This document shows, in pieces, positions 49,265 to 60,196 of a stretch of DNA of 64,000 nt. The position numbers were made by a program, and so were the translations under genes. The stretch's first letter is position 1; every line of letters starts with the position of its first letter. The notes beneath the pieces were generated by a model that saw only the letters and a program-made list of their open reading frames with translations, was not told where the DNA came from and ran no database searches. The DNA comes from Halomonas maura (GTDB lineage: Bacteria; Pseudomonadota; Gammaproteobacteria; Pseudomonadales; Halomonadaceae). The DNA lies in the NCBI RefSeq assembly GCF_030409305.1, contig NZ_JAUFPQ010000012.1, positions 186,001 to 250,000 on the forward strand. The letters run 5' to 3'.

Positions 49265-50997
49265 GTCAGTCCCCGCGCCCGGCCGTGTCCTCGCGCAAGC
49301 CGCCGCCCATGGCGCCCATGGGCAAGGCCCGCTACCGGGTGATGATGACCCTGGTGCTGGTCGGCCTGGCGCTGCTGGCCGGGCGCATCGTCGACCTGCA
49401 TGTCTTCGACCGCTCCTTCCTGCAGGGGCAGGGCGATGCCCGCACCCTGCGCGTCGATGCGATCCCCGCCCACCGCGGCATGATCACCGACCGTCACGGC
49501 GAGCCGCTGGCGATTTCCACCCCGGTGGTGACGCTGTGGGCGAATCCTCAGGACCTGCCCGATGACGGCATCCAGCGCCTGCAGCTGGCCCGGGCCCTGG
49601 GCCAGGACCTGGACGCCTTGAACGCGCGCATCGAGCGCTATGCCGATCGCGAGTTCATGTACCTGCGCCGTCGCCTGACCCCCGAGGCCGCCCAGCGAGT
49701 GCTCGACCTGCGCGTCCCCGGCGTGCACAAGCGCGCCGAGTACAAGCGTTACTACCCGGCCGGTGAGGTGATCGCCCAGCTGATCGGGGTGACCAACATC
49801 GACGACCAGGGCCAGGAGGGCCTCGAGCTGGCCTATCAGCCCTACCTGTCCGGCGAGCCCGGCCGGCGGCGCGTGGTCAAGGACCGCCGTGGGCGGCTGG
49901 TCCGCGACCTCGAGGTGCTGCGCGAGGCCGAACCCGGTGGCGACCTGACGCTCGCCATCGACCAGCGCCTGCAGTACATGGCCTACCGCGAACTCAAGGC
50001 GGCGGTGGACGAGCACGAGGCCGACGGCGGGGTGCTGGTGATGCTCGACGCCCGGAGCGGTGAGGTGCTGGCCATGGCCAACCAGCCGTCCTACAACCCC
50101 AACAACCGCACCGGCCTCGATCCCCAGGGGCTGCGCAACCGGGCCATCGTCGATGTCTTCGAGCCCGGCTCGGTGATGAAGCCGCTGGCCATGTCGGCCT
50201 TGCTCGAGACGGGGAAGTTCCCGCCGGGTAGCGTGGTGGACACCTCGCCGGGCTGGATGGTCATCGATCGCTACACCATCAAGGACATCCGCAACTATGG
50301 CGAGCTGAGCCTGGCCGGGATCCTCGAGAAGTCCTCCAACATCGGCATGTCCAAGCTGACCCTGCAACTCGACGACCCGGTGGTGCCCGAGCGCTATCGG
50401 GCGCTGGGCCTGGACAGTGCGCCGGGCACCGGCTACCCGGGCGAGGCCAGTGGCAGCGTGCCGTCGCCGCGTGTCTGGTCCAGCAGCCAGTGGGCGGCGC
50501 TGTCCTACGGCTATGGCCTGTCGGTCTCGGCGCTACAGCTGGCCAGCGCCTATACCGCCATCGCCAACCATGGCCAACGCCTGCCCCCCTCGCTGCTGCG
50601 TCTCGACGAGCCGCCGGCCGGGGAGCCGGTGATCGATCCGGCGGTCGCCGACCGCGTGCTGGGCATGATGGACCAGGTGGTGGCGCCGAGGACCGGCGCG
50701 CGGCGTGGCATGGTGCCCGGCTACAGCGTGGCCGGCAAGACCGGGACGGTGCGCAAGTCCGGCGGCACGGGCTACGAGGAAGATGCTTACCGCTCGCTGT
50801 TCGTGGGCATCGCGCCGGTGTCCGACCCGCGCCTGATCACCGTGGTGATGATCGATCACCCCCGGGGCGATTCCTATTACGGCGGGGCCGTGGCGGCGCC
50901 GGTGTTCTCACGGGTGGCCGGCAATACCCTGCGGATCCTCGACGTGCCGCCCGACCGGGTCACGGGCGACCGGGAGTCGGCCGATGATGCGACCTGA
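49261..50997 (+). CDS. ftsI: Septal peptidoglycan transpeptidase FtsI (PBP3)
   Basis: FtsI crosslinks septal peptidoglycan with FtsW. The 578-residue protein has an N-terminal membrane anchor (about residues 26-45, VMMTLVLVGLALLAGRIV), a pedestal domain (YFPAGEVIAQLIG-like YYPAGEVIAQLIGVTN) and the transpeptidase domain with all three catalytic motifs: SxxK as SVMK in FEPGSVMKPLAM, SxN as SSN in LEKSSNIGMSKL, and KTG in VAGKTGTVRK. The start overlaps ftsL by four bases. Confidence 0.97.
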   Translation: MSQSPRPAVSSRKPPPMAPMGKARYRVMMTLVLVGLALLAGRIVDLHVFDRSFLQGQGDARTLRVDAIPAHRGMITDRHGEPLAISTPVVTLWANPQDLPDDGIQRLQLARALGQDLDALNARIERYADREFMYLRRRLTPEAAQRVLDLRVPGVHKRAEYKRYYPAGEVIAQLIGVTNIDDQGQEGLELAYQPYLSGEPGRRRVVKDRRGRLVRDLEVLREAEPGGDLTLAIDQRLQYMAYRELKAAVDEHEADGGVLVMLDARSGEVLAMANQPSYNPNNRTGLDPQGLRNRAIVDVFEPGSVMKPLAMSALLETGKFPPGSVVDTSPGWMVIDRYTIKDIRNYGELSLAGILEKSSNIGMSKLTLQLDDPVVPERYRALGLDSAPGTGYPGEASGSVPSPRVWSSSQWAALSYGYGLSVSALQLASAYTAIANHGQRLPPSLLRLDEPPAGEPVIDPAVADRVLGMMDQVVAPRTGARRGMVPGYSVAGKTGTVRKSGGTGYEEDAYRSLFVGIAPVSDPRLITVVMIDHPRGDSYYGGAVAAPVFSRVAGNTLRILDVPPDRVTGDRESADDAT

Positions 50998-51030
50998 CAC
51001 CTTCCTTTTCCCCCGTGACGAGAGCACCCC

Positions 51031-52545
51031 ATGGACCTGACTGCCTCCCGCCTGATCGCCGAGCTGACCCGCTACTGGCCGAGCCATCGGACGGTCCTGG
51101 CCGACCTCGAGCTGCCCGCGCGGCTGTCGCTGTGCCTGGACAGCCGGACCCTGGCGCCGGGCGATGTCTTCCTGGCGGTACCGGGCGTGGCGGCCGATGG
51201 CCGAGACTTCGTGCCCGCCGCCCTGGCGGCGGGGGCCGCGCTGGTGCTGGCCCATGACGATGGCGCCGACGCCGGCACGGCGGCCGACGATCCCCGGGTG
51301 TTGTGGCTGCCGGATCTACGCCAGCGGCTCGGCGAACTCGGCGGCGCCCTCTTCGCCGTCCCCGAGACCCTGGAGCTGATCGGCGTCACCGGCACCAACG
51401 GCAAGAGCTCGGTGACCCACCATATCGCCGCCCTCAGCCGGGCCCTGGGTCGCGATGCCGGCATGGTCGGCACCCTCGGGCACGGTCGCCCGGGGGCACT
51501 GCGTCAGGGGGCGTTGACCACGCCGGGCCCCCTGGCGCTGCAGGCCGCCCTCGGCGAGCTGGCCGGCGAGGGCATCACCCGGGTGGCCATGGAGGTGTCG
51601 TCCCATGCGCTGGAACAGGGGCGTCTCGACGGCTGCCGGCTCCAGGCGGCCGTCTTCACCAACCTGACCCGTGACCATCTCGACTATCACGGCAGCATGG
51701 CCGCCTATGCGGCGGCCAAGGCGCGGCTCTTCCGCCGCCCGGAGCTGGCCCTGGCGGTGGTCAACGCCGACGATCCCCTGGCACGGCTGATGCTGGCCGG
51801 CCTGGCCGAGGACGTGCGCGTGCTGGCGGTGGGCGAGGAGGAGGCCGTCACCCTGCGGGTGATGGACTGGATCCCGCATGCCGAAGGCCAGCGCGCCCTG
51901 ATTGCCACGCCCGAGGGCGAACGGGTGCTGACGCTGCCCTTGATGGGGCGCTTCAACCTCACCAATGTGCTGCTGGCCATGGCCACCCTCTACGGCCTCG
52001 GCGCCGACCTCGAGGCGCTGTTCGCCGCCGCCGCCGAACTCGCCCCGGTGCCCGGTCGCATGCAGGCGCTGACCACCGAGGGCGCGCCCTCGGTGGTCAT
52101 CGACTATGCCCACACCCCCGATGCCCTGGAGAATGCCCTGGCGGCACTGCGGGCCCACCTGCCCGGCAGCGGGCGCCTGTGGTGCCTGTTCGGCTGCGGC
52201 GGCGATCGCGACCGTGGCAAGCGGCCGCTGATGGCCGCCGCCGCCGAGCGCCATGCCGACCGCCTGGTGGTCACCGACGACAATCCCCGCGGCGAGTCGC
52301 CGGCGGCGATTCGCGGCGAGATCCTCGACGGCCTCTCGGCCAGGGCGCGCGGTGCCGTTCGGGCACGCGACGGGCGAGCGGCGGCGATCCGCGAGGCGAT
52401 CCGCGAGGCCGCCGACGAGGACGTCATCCTGATCGCCGGCAAGGGTCACGAGACCTATCAGGAGATCGGCGGGGAGCGCCATGCCTTCTCGGACCTGGCC
52501 GAGGCCGAGGCGGCGCTCGCCGCCCGACGGGAGGGCGCAGCATGA
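51031..52545 (+). CDS. murE: UDP-MurNAc-L-Ala-D-Glu:meso-diaminopimelate ligase MurE
   Basis: MurE adds the third stem-peptide residue. The 504-residue enzyme has the Mur P-loop GVTGTNGKSSVTHH (about residues 115-128), MEVSSHALEQGR, FTNLTRDHLDYHG and the diaminopimelate-recognition motif DNPR within VTDDNPRGES, indicating meso-DAP rather than lysine. The stop overlaps the murF start by four bases. Confidence 0.97.
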   Translation: MDLTASRLIAELTRYWPSHRTVLADLELPARLSLCLDSRTLAPGDVFLAVPGVAADGRDFVPAALAAGAALVLAHDDGADAGTAADDPRVLWLPDLRQRLGELGGALFAVPETLELIGVTGTNGKSSVTHHIAALSRALGRDAGMVGTLGHGRPGALRQGALTTPGPLALQAALGELAGEGITRVAMEVSSHALEQGRLDGCRLQAAVFTNLTRDHLDYHGSMAAYAAAKARLFRRPELALAVVNADDPLARLMLAGLAEDVRVLAVGEEEAVTLRVMDWIPHAEGQRALIATPEGERVLTLPLMGRFNLTNVLLAMATLYGLGADLEALFAAAAELAPVPGRMQALTTEGAPSVVIDYAHTPDALENALAALRAHLPGSGRLWCLFGCGGDRDRGKRPLMAAAAERHADRLVVTDDNPRGESPAAIRGEILDGLSARARGAVRARDGRAAAIREAIREAADEDVILIAGKGHETYQEIGGERHAFSDLAEAEAALAARREGAA

Positions 52546-53909
52546 GCGGCGTAGGCCCCGAGACACTGGCCGAGGTCGCTCGGGCCCTCGGCCTGGCAGC
52601 GCCCGCCGAGGACGTCCCGCTGACCGGGATCGTCACCGATACCCGCCGGCTGGCCCCGGGGGCGCTGTTCGTGGCCCTCGCCGGCGCCCGCTACGACGCC
52701 CATGACTTCCTCGCCCAGGCGCGCGAGGCCGGGGCCGTGGCGGCACTGGTCGAGCGGCGCATCGACGATCCCCTGCCGCAGCTCGAGGTGGCCGACACCC
52801 GGCTGGCGCTGGGCCTGCTGGGACGCGCACGACGCCGGGCCTGGGGCGGTCCCCTGGTGGCCGTGACCGGCAACAGCGGCAAGACCACGGTCAAGCAGAT
52901 GCTGGCCACGCTGCTCGCCCGTCGCGGCGCGACCCTGGCCACCCATGGCAACCTCAACAACGATATCGGGGCGCCGCTGACGCTGCTCGAGCTGTCTCGC
53001 GAGCACCGCCAGGCGGTGGTCGAACTCGGCGCCAATCATCTCGGCGAGATCGCCTGGACGGCGAGCCTGGCCGAGCCTCGGGTGGCGGTGATCACCAACG
53101 TCACCGGCGCCCATGTCGGTGAGTTCGGAAGCCCCGGCCGGATCGCCCAGGCCAAGGCGGAGATCCTCGTGACGCTGCCCGACGACGGGGTGGCGGTGCT
53201 CAACCGCGACGATCGCTACTTCCCCGGCTGGGCGAGTCTCGCCGCCCCTCGGGAAGTGCTGGACTTCTCCGTGGAGGGGCCGGCGCGTCTGCGTGCCGAG
53301 ACACTGGTCTGCGATGCCCTCGGACGCTATGCTTTCACGCTGTTGTTGGACGGTCGCGAGCTCGGCCGGGTCCAGTTGACCCTGCTCGGTCGTCATAATG
53401 TCGCCAACGCCCTGGCCGCCGCCGGCGCGGCGCTGGCCATGGGCCTGGACGAGGCGGATATCCTGGCCGGCCTCGCAGCCGTCACGCCGATGCCGGGGCG
53501 GCTCAGCGTGGTGGCCGGCATCAGGTCCTCGCGGCTGCTGGACGATACCTATAATGCCAACCCCGGGGCGGTGAAGGCCGCCCTCGACCTGCTGGTGACC
53601 CTGCCGGGACCGCGCTGGTGCCTGCTGGGGGCCATGGGCGAGCTGGGCGAGGCCTCCGAGCGGCTGCATGGCGAGGTCGGGCGATACGCAAGAGAACAGG
53701 GAATCGACTTTCTCGGCACCCTCGGCGAGGCGGCGCGGCCGGCCAGCCGCGCCTTCGGCGAGGCGGGTTGCCATTTCGACGATCGGGAGGCGCTGACGCG
53801 CCACGTCCTCCATCATCTGCCGCCAGGGGCCAGCGTGCTGGTCAAGGGATCGCGCAGTGCCGGCATGGAAGCCGTGGTGTCGGCGCTGTGTCCGGATGCA
53901 TCAAGGTAA
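52542..53909 (+). CDS. murF: UDP-MurNAc-tripeptide:D-alanyl-D-alanine ligase MurF
   Basis: MurF completes the pentapeptide by adding D-Ala-D-Ala. The 455-residue enzyme shows the ATP-binding [16 protein letters not shown] (about residues 105-120), [21 protein letters not shown] and [16 protein letters not shown]. The open frame continues upstream into murE in another register, but the ATG at 52542 is the family start and overlaps the murE stop. mraY follows after eight bases. Confidence 0.97.
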   Translation: MSGVGPETLAEVARALGLAAPAEDVPLTGIVTDTRRLAPGALFVALAGARYDAHDFLAQAREAGAVAALVERRIDDPLPQLEVADTRLALGLLGRARRRAWGGPLVAVTGNSGKTTVKQMLATLLARRGATLATHGNLNNDIGAPLTLLELSREHRQAVVELGANHLGEIAWTASLAEPRVAVITNVTGAHVGEFGSPGRIAQAKAEILVTLPDDGVAVLNRDDRYFPGWASLAAPREVLDFSVEGPARLRAETLVCDALGRYAFTLLLDGRELGRVQLTLLGRHNVANALAAAGAALAMGLDEADILAGLAAVTPMPGRLSVVAGIRSSRLLDDTYNANPGAVKAALDLLVTLPGPRWCLLGAMGELGEASERLHGEVGRYAREQGIDFLGTLGEAARPASRAFGEAGCHFDDREALTRHVLHHLPPGASVLVKGSRSAGMEAVVSALCPDASR

Positions 53910-53917
53910 CGCACTAC

Positions 53918-55000
53918 ATGCTGCTTTTTCTGGCTGAACTGCTGGCGCAATTCCAGAGCGCCTTCAACGTCTTCAACTATCTGACCCTGCGCATGATCCT
54001 GGGCACCCTGACCGCCCTGGTGCTGTGCCTGTGGCTCGGCCCGGTGGTGATCCGCCGGCTGGTGGAACGCCAGATCGGCCAGGCGGTGCGCGACGACGGT
54101 CCCCAATCGCATCTCTCCAAGGCCGGCACCCCGACCATGGGCGGCGCCATGATCCTGATGGCCATCGCCGTCAGCACCCTGTTGTGGGGCGACCTGACCA
54201 ACCACTACGTGTGGGTGGTGCTGGCCGTGACCCTGGGCTTCGGCGCCATCGGCTGGGTCGACGACTACCGCAAGGTGGTGGAGAAGAATCCCCGGGGGCT
54301 GCCGGCCCGCTGGAAGTACTTCTGGCAGTCGGTGATCGGCCTGGCCGCCGCGGCCGTCCTCTACGTCACCGCCGCCTCGCCGGTGGAGACCAGCCTGATC
54401 TTGCCGCTGTTCAAGGAGTTCGTGCTGCCGCTCGGCGTGTTCTACATCGTGCTCACCTACCTGGTGATCGTCGGCAGCTCCAACGCCGTGAACCTCACCG
54501 ATGGCCTCGACGGCCTGGCGATCATGCCCACCGTGCTGGTGGCCATGGGCCTGGCGGTGTTCGCCTACGCCAGCGGCAATGTGGTCTTCGCCGACTACCT
54601 GCAGATCCCGATGATCCCGGGGGCCGGCGAGCTGGCCGTGTTCTGTGCGACGATCGCCGGGGCCGGGCTCGGTTTCCTGTGGTTCAACACCTATCCCGCC
54701 CAGGTCTTCATGGGCGACGTGGGCGCCCTGGCCCTGGGCGCCGCCCTCGGCGTGGTGGCGGTGATCGTGCGCCAGGAGATCGTGCTGTTCATCATGGGCG
54801 GCATCTTCGTCATGGAGACCGTCTCGGTGATCCTCCAGGTGGGCTCCTACAAGCTGACCGGGCGGCGCATCTTCCGCATGGCCCCGCTGCATCACCACTA
54901 TGAGCTCAAGGGCTGGCCGGAACCGCGGGTCATCGTGCGCTTCTGGATCATCACCGTGGTGCTGGTGCTGCTGGGCCTCGCCACCCTCAAGATCCGTTGA
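53918..55000 (+). CDS. mraY: Phospho-MurNAc-pentapeptide transferase MraY
   Basis: MraY moves phospho-MurNAc-pentapeptide onto undecaprenyl phosphate to make lipid I. The 360-residue protein, the same length as in E. coli, has about ten membrane helices. Cytoplasmic active-site motifs are [39 protein letters not shown] and [14 protein letters not shown], with the histidine-rich [13 protein letters not shown] near the end. Confidence 0.98.
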   Translation: MLLFLAELLAQFQSAFNVFNYLTLRMILGTLTALVLCLWLGPVVIRRLVERQIGQAVRDDGPQSHLSKAGTPTMGGAMILMAIAVSTLLWGDLTNHYVWVVLAVTLGFGAIGWVDDYRKVVEKNPRGLPARWKYFWQSVIGLAAAAVLYVTAASPVETSLILPLFKEFVLPLGVFYIVLTYLVIVGSSNAVNLTDGLDGLAIMPTVLVAMGLAVFAYASGNVVFADYLQIPMIPGAGELAVFCATIAGAGLGFLWFNTYPAQVFMGDVGALALGAALGVVAVIVRQEIVLFIMGGIFVMETVSVILQVGSYKLTGRRIFRMAPLHHHYELKGWPEPRVIVRFWIITVVLVLLGLATLKIR

Positions 55001-55046
55001 CGCTCCCGAGGAGCCCGACATTCGCCGTCCACGCGAGGAGCCGCTG

Positions 55047-56435
55047 ATGGTCAAGGTGCCCAAGGGAATGACACTGGTGGTCGGGCTCGGTGTGTCCGGT
55101 CGAGCCATCTGTCGCCACCTGCAACGCCTGGGGCGTCCCTTCATGGTCGCCGATACCCGGGCAGAGCCGCCCGGCCTCGAGGCCTTCCGCGACGCCCATC
55201 CGGGGGTCGCGGTCCACTGCGGACCGCTCACCGACCTCGACATGGACGCGGCGCGGGAGGTGGTGGTGAGCCCCGGCGTCGATCCCCGCTCGCCGGGCCT
55301 CGACGCCCTGGCCGGCCGCCGCGGGGCGCAGGGCGAGCCCCTGGTGGTGGGCGAGATGGCGCTCTTCGTGCGCGCCTGTCGGGCCCCCATCGCCGCCATC
55401 ACCGGGGCCAACGCCAAGTCCACGGTGACCACCCTGCTCGGCGAGATGGCCGCCGAGGCCGGCCGTCGCGTCGCGGTGGGCGGCAACCTCGGCACCCCGG
55501 CCCTGGACCTGCTCGCCGAGCGGCCCGACGCCGAGCTGTACGTGCTCGAGCTGTCGAGCTTCCAGCTCGAGACTACCCCCTGCCTCGGCGCCGAGACCGC
55601 CGCCTTCCTCAACCTCTCCGAGGACCACCTCGACCGCCACGGCGACCTGGCCGGTTACCGGGCGGCCAAGCTGGGAATCTTCCGCGGGGCCCGCCATGGC
55701 GTGGTCAACGCCGAGCAACCCGATACCTGGCCGGCCGCGCCACTGGCGGTGCTCGACCGTTTCACCACCCGTCCGCCCGAGGCGGGGGAGTGGGGCATCG
55801 GCGAGCATGACGACGGCGCGGGGCCCCGGCCCTGGCTGATGCATGGCGACGTGCCGCTGATGCCTGCCGAGGCGGTGCGCCTGCCCGGTCGGCACAACCA
55901 GGCCAACGCCCTGGCGGCCCTGGCCATGGGGCATCGCCTGGGGCTCGGGCTTGCCGCCATGCGTCGGGTGCTCGAACGCTTCTCGGGCCTGCCCCACCGC
56001 GGCGAGCTGGTGGCCGAGCACGGCGGGGTGCGCTGGATCAACGACTCCAAGGGCACCAACGTCGGCGCCACCCTCGCCGCCATCGCCGGCCTGGGCCCGA
56101 CCCTGGCGGGCCGCCTGGTGCTGCTCGCCGGCGGGCTCGGCAAGGGGGCGGACTTCACCCCGCTGGCCGCGCCGCTGGCCCGCCATGCTCGCGAGGCGAT
56201 CCTCTTCGGCCGCGATGCCGAGCGCCTGGCGACCGCGCTCGGCGATGCCGTGCCGCTGACCCGGGTCGACGACCTGGAGGCGGCCATGGCCCGAGCCGTG
56301 GCGATCGCCGAGCCGGGGGATTGCGTGCTGTTGTCACCGGCCTGTGCCAGTCTCGACCAGTTCCGCGACTATCAGGCGCGTGGCGAGGCCTTCCGCCAGG
56401 CCGTGCGGCGTCTGGCGGGGGAGGGCGCGCCATGA
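55047..56435 (+). CDS. murD: UDP-MurNAc-L-alanine:D-glutamate ligase MurD
   Basis: MurD adds D-glutamate. The 462-residue enzyme has an N-terminal Rossmann part (LVVGLGVSGRAICRHLQ), the ATP loop ITGANAKSTVTTLL (Ala-Asn-Ala-Lys rather than the commoner Thr-Asn-Gly-Lys), LELSSFQLET, LNLSEDHLDRH and WINDSKGTNVGAT. The ATG at 55047 follows GAGGAG by six bases. Its stop overlaps the ftsW start. Confidence 0.97.
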   Translation: MVKVPKGMTLVVGLGVSGRAICRHLQRLGRPFMVADTRAEPPGLEAFRDAHPGVAVHCGPLTDLDMDAAREVVVSPGVDPRSPGLDALAGRRGAQGEPLVVGEMALFVRACRAPIAAITGANAKSTVTTLLGEMAAEAGRRVAVGGNLGTPALDLLAERPDAELYVLELSSFQLETTPCLGAETAAFLNLSEDHLDRHGDLAGYRAAKLGIFRGARHGVVNAEQPDTWPAAPLAVLDRFTTRPPEAGEWGIGEHDDGAGPRPWLMHGDVPLMPAEAVRLPGRHNQANALAALAMGHRLGLGLAAMRRVLERFSGLPHRGELVAEHGGVRWINDSKGTNVGATLAAIAGLGPTLAGRLVLLAGGLGKGADFTPLAAPLARHAREAILFGRDAERLATALGDAVPLTRVDDLEAAMARAVAIAEPGDCVLLSPACASLDQFRDYQARGEAFRQAVRRLAGEGAP

Positions 56436-57640
56436 GTCGTCTGTCCCGCCTGAGGCAGCGCCTGTCCACCGCCGAGCAGCCCTTCGACGGCTGGCTGCTG
56501 CTCGCGGCGCTGGCACTGCTGCTGATCGGCTGGGTGATGGTCACCTCGGCCTCCACCGAGGTGGCGTCCAGCCTCACCGGTAACGCCTGGTACTTCAGCC
56601 TGCGCCACGGCATCTTCCTGCTGGTGTCGCTGGTCATCGCCGCCCTGGCGCTGCGGGTCCCCCTGGGCTGGTGGAAGGCCAACGGGCCCCTGCTGCTGCT
56701 GGTGGGCATGGTGCTGCTGGCGCTGGTGCTGGTGGTCGGCCGCGAGGTCAACGGCAGTCGGCGCTGGCTGTCGCTGCCTGGTGTGCCCTTCAACCTGCAG
56801 GCCTCGGAAGTCGCCAAGCTGTGCCTGATCACCTACCTGGCCGGCTACCTCGAGCGCTTCCTGCCCCAGGTGCGCCGGGAGTGGGGCGCCTTCCTGCGGC
56901 CGCTGGCGGTGATGGCGGTGATGGGCGGGCTGCTGATCCTGGAGCCGGACTACGGCGCGGTGGTGGTGATGACCGGCTGCGTGATGGGCATGCTGCTGAT
57001 GGCAGGGGCGCCCTGGGGGCGCTTCCTGCTGCTGATGGTGCTGGTGGCGGCCCTGGGTACCATCGCCGCCATCGCCGAGCCCTATCGCATGGCACGCCTG
57101 ACCAGCTTCGCCGATCCCTGGGCCGACCAGTTCGCCAGCGGCTACCAGCTGACCCAGGCGCTGATCGCCTTCGGCCGCGGACACTGGCTGGGCATGGGGC
57201 TCGGCAACAGCGTGCAGAAGCTGTTCTACCTGCCCGAGGCCCACACCGACTTCGTCTTCGCCGTACTCGCCGAGGAACTGGGCCTGGTCGGCGCCGTCGC
57301 CGTGGTGGGGCTGTTCGCCCTGCTGGTGTGGCGAGCCATGGCGGTGGGGCGGCGGGCCGAGCTGGCCAAGTTGCCGTTCGCCGCCTACATCAGCTACGGC
57401 ATCGCGCTGGTGATCGGCGCCCAGGCGTTCATCAATATCGCCGTCAGTACCGGCATGTTGCCCACCAAGGGGCTGACCCTGCCGCTGCTCAGCTATGGCG
57501 GCTCGAGCCTGATGATCAGCTGCGTGATGATGGCGATCCTGCTGCGCGCGGACATCGAGACCCGCCAGGCGGTGCGGCGAACCCGGCCCACGGCCCCCCG
57601 GGCGGCGTCGACCGGCAAGACACAAGGAAGCGGAACATGA
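56432..57640 (+). CDS. ftsW: Septal peptidoglycan polymerase FtsW (SEDS family)
   Basis: FtsW is the SEDS glycosyltransferase that makes septal glycan with FtsI. The 402-residue protein has ten predicted membrane helices. The conserved NGSRRWLSLPGVPFNLQASEVAKL and WLGMGLGNSVQKLFYLPEAHTDFVFAVLAEELG blocks are both present, as is GLTLPLLSYGGSSL near the end. It overlaps murD and murG by four bases on each side. Confidence 0.97.
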   Translation: MSRLSRLRQRLSTAEQPFDGWLLLAALALLLIGWVMVTSASTEVASSLTGNAWYFSLRHGIFLLVSLVIAALALRVPLGWWKANGPLLLLVGMVLLALVLVVGREVNGSRRWLSLPGVPFNLQASEVAKLCLITYLAGYLERFLPQVRREWGAFLRPLAVMAVMGGLLILEPDYGAVVVMTGCVMGMLLMAGAPWGRFLLLMVLVAALGTIAAIAEPYRMARLTSFADPWADQFASGYQLTQALIAFGRGHWLGMGLGNSVQKLFYLPEAHTDFVFAVLAEELGLVGAVAVVGLFALLVWRAMAVGRRAELAKLPFAAYISYGIALVIGAQAFINIAVSTGMLPTKGLTLPLLSYGGSSLMISCVMMAILLRADIETRQAVRRTRPTAPRAASTGKTQGSGT

Positions 57641-58722
57641 GTCGACGCGAGGGTCGCCGTGCCCTGATCATGGCCGGTGGCACCGGTGGCCACGTCATTC
57701 CCGCCCTGTCCCTGGCCCGTTCGCTGACGGCGGCCGGGGTCGAGGTGGCGTGGCTGGGCAGCCCGCGAGGCATCGAGAATCGCCTGGTGCCGGCCGCCGG
57801 CATCCCCCTGTACCACGTCGCGGTGAGCGGCCTGCGTGGCAACGGCCTGGCCGGTTGGCTGCTGGCGCCCTGGCGGCTGGCCCGGGCCGTAGGGCAGGCC
57901 GCCCGGGTGATCCGTGACGTCGACCCGCAGCTGGTGGTGGGGCTGGGCGGCTTCGCCAGCGGCCCCGGCGGCCTGGCCGCCTGGCTCAAGCGGCGACCGC
58001 TGGTGATCCACGAGCAGAATGCCGTGGCCGGCCTCACCAATCGCGCCCTGGCACGCCTGGCGCGTCGCGTCTATGCGGCCTTTCCCCAGGCCTTCCCGGG
58101 ACGGGCCGAGGTGGTCGGCAACCCGGTGCGCGGCGAGATCGCCGCCCTGGGCGAGTCGCCGAGGGCGGCCGCCGCCATGCGCGAGCGCCCCCTGCGCCTG
58201 CTGGTGGTGGGGGGCTCCCTCGGGGCCCTGGCCCTGAACCAGCGGCTGCCCGAAGCCCTGGCGCGGCTGCCGGCGGCGGGCCGCCCCGAGGTGCGCCACC
58301 AGGCCGGCCGTGACAAGGACGCGGCGACCCGCGAGGCCTACGCCGAGCAGGGGGTGGCCGCCGAGGTGACGGCCTTTATCGACGACATGGCGGCGGCCTA
58401 CGACTGGGCCGACCTGGTGGTATGCCGGGCCGGGGCGCTGACCGTGGCCGAGCTGGCGGCGGCGGCCAAGCCGGCGCTGTTCGTGCCCTTTCCCCATGCG
58501 GTGGATGACCACCAGACCGCCAATGCCGCGGCCCTGGTGGAGGAGGGCGCCGCCGCCCTGATGCCGCAGCACGAGATGACCGCAGCGGCGCTGGCCGAGC
58601 GCCTGGCGACGTTGCTCGACCCCGAAGTCCTTGCCACCATGGCGGCGCAGGCACGACGCTGTGCGCATCTCGACGCCGTCGAGCGCCTGGTGGCCGGTTG
58701 CATGGAGACAGCTTTTGAGTGA
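57637..58722 (+). CDS. murG: Lipid II synthase glycosyltransferase MurG
   Basis: MurG transfers GlcNAc onto lipid I to give lipid II at the inner face of the membrane. The 361-residue GT-B protein has [17 protein letters not shown] (G-loop 1), [17 protein letters not shown], the [14 protein letters not shown] motif, [12 protein letters not shown] (G-loop 3) and the C-terminal [17 protein letters not shown]. The ATG at 57637 lies within the ftsW end. Confidence 0.97.
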   Translation: MSRREGRRALIMAGGTGGHVIPALSLARSLTAAGVEVAWLGSPRGIENRLVPAAGIPLYHVAVSGLRGNGLAGWLLAPWRLARAVGQAARVIRDVDPQLVVGLGGFASGPGGLAAWLKRRPLVIHEQNAVAGLTNRALARLARRVYAAFPQAFPGRAEVVGNPVRGEIAALGESPRAAAAMRERPLRLLVVGGSLGALALNQRLPEALARLPAAGRPEVRHQAGRDKDAATREAYAEQGVAAEVTAFIDDMAAAYDWADLVVCRAGALTVAELAAAAKPALFVPFPHAVDDHQTANAAALVEEGAAALMPQHEMTAAALAERLATLLDPEVLATMAAQARRCAHLDAVERLVAGCMETAFE

Positions 58723-60196
58723 CGAGACCCTCGGGCCGGTTCCCGGCCAAGCCACGCCCCCGCGTCCCGGCCTCGGGCTGGGCATGCGCCGCATCCGGCG
58801 CATCCATTTCGTCGGCATCGGCGGCGCCGGGATGTGCGGCATCGCCGAGGTGCTGGCCAACCAGGGCTACAGCGTCAGCGGCAGCGACCTCAGGGCCTCG
58901 CCGGTGGTGGCGCGGCTGGAGCGCTGCGGCATCGGCGTGGCCATCGGTCATGCGGCGGAGAATGCCCGCGACGCCGACGTGGTGGTGGTCTCCACCGCGG
59001 TGGACGAGACCAACCCCGAGATTCGCTGGGCTCACGAGCATCGCGTGCCGGTGGTGCGGCGGGCCGAGATGCTCGCCGAGCTGATGCGCTTCCGCCACGG
59101 CATCGCCGTCGCCGGCACCCATGGCAAGACCACCACCACCAGCCTGACCGCCACCCTGCTCGGCGAGGGCGGCCTGGATCCGACCTTCGTGATCGGTGGC
59201 CGGTTGACCAGCGCCGGCACCAATGCCCGCCTGGGGGAGGGGGAGTACCTGGTGGCCGAGGCCGACGAGTCGGATGCCTCCTTCCTGCACCTGCAGCCGA
59301 TGGTGGCCATCGTCACCAACATCGATGCCGATCACATGGCCACCTATGGCGGCGACTTCGAGCGCCTCAAGGGCACCTTCATCGAGTTCCTGCACAACCT
59401 GCCGTTCTACGGCCTGGCGGTGCTGTGCATCGACGACGCCAATGTCCGTGGGCTGATCGAGCGGGTCAACCGCCAGTTCGTCACCTATGGCTTCAGCGCC
59501 GATGCCGACTACCGGCTCGAGGACTTCGTCCAGCAGGCCGGTGAGGTGTGCTTCACCGCGGTGCGTCCCGATGGCCTGGCGCCGCTCGAGGTGCGCCTGG
59601 CGATGCCGGGGCGCCACAATGCCCTCAACGCCCTGGCCGCCATCGCCGTGGCCAGCGACGCCGGCGTCGACGACCAGGCCATCCTGCGTGGGCTGGCCGG
59701 CTTCGCCGGGGTCGGCCGCCGCTTCCAGGTGCATGGCCACTTCGCGGCCCCGGCCGAGGCGGGTGAGGTCATGCTGGTCGACGACTACGGTCACCATCCC
59801 CGGGAAGTCGAGATGGTGATCAAGGCCGTCCGCGACGGCTGGCCCGAGCGGCGCCTGGTGATGGTCTACCAGCCCCATCGCTATTCGCGCACCCGCGACC
59901 TCTACGAGGATTTCGTGCGGGTGCTGGCGGGGGTCGACACCCTGCTGCTGCTGGATGTCTACAGCGCCGGCGAGGCGCCGGTCCCCGGGGCCGACGGCCG
60001 CACCCTGGCCGGCTCGATCCGCCAGCGCGGCGAGGTCGACCCGATCTTCGTGCAGGACAAGGCCGAGTTGCCGGGGCTGCTGGCCAAGGTATTGCGTCCC
60101 GGTGATATCCTGATCACCCAGGGCGCCGGCGACGTGGGGGGCATCGCCCAGCGCCTGGCCGATGCCCGACTGGATCTCGACGAGGTGGCGCTATGA
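58715..60196 (+). CDS. murC: UDP-N-acetylmuramate:L-alanine ligase MurC, TTG start
   Basis: MurC adds the first stem amino acid. The 493-residue enzyme has [22 protein letters not shown], the ATP loop [29 protein letters not shown] and [13 protein letters not shown], plus [13 protein letters not shown] in the third domain. A TTG at 58715, seven bases after GGAG and overlapping murG by eight, gives a 23-residue head like those of relatives; the first ATG is at 58784, just before the Rossmann fold, and would shorten it. TTG is preferred. Confidence 0.94.
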   Translation: MSDETLGPVPGQATPPRPGLGLGMRRIRRIHFVGIGGAGMCGIAEVLANQGYSVSGSDLRASPVVARLERCGIGVAIGHAAENARDADVVVVSTAVDETNPEIRWAHEHRVPVVRRAEMLAELMRFRHGIAVAGTHGKTTTTSLTATLLGEGGLDPTFVIGGRLTSAGTNARLGEGEYLVAEADESDASFLHLQPMVAIVTNIDADHMATYGGDFERLKGTFIEFLHNLPFYGLAVLCIDDANVRGLIERVNRQFVTYGFSADADYRLEDFVQQAGEVCFTAVRPDGLAPLEVRLAMPGRHNALNALAAIAVASDAGVDDQAILRGLAGFAGVGRRFQVHGHFAAPAEAGEVMLVDDYGHHPREVEMVIKAVRDGWPERRLVMVYQPHRYSRTRDLYEDFVRVLAGVDTLLLLDVYSAGEAPVPGADGRTLAGSIRQRGEVDPIFVQDKAELPGLLAKVLRPGDILITQGAGDVGGIAQRLADARLDLDEVAL

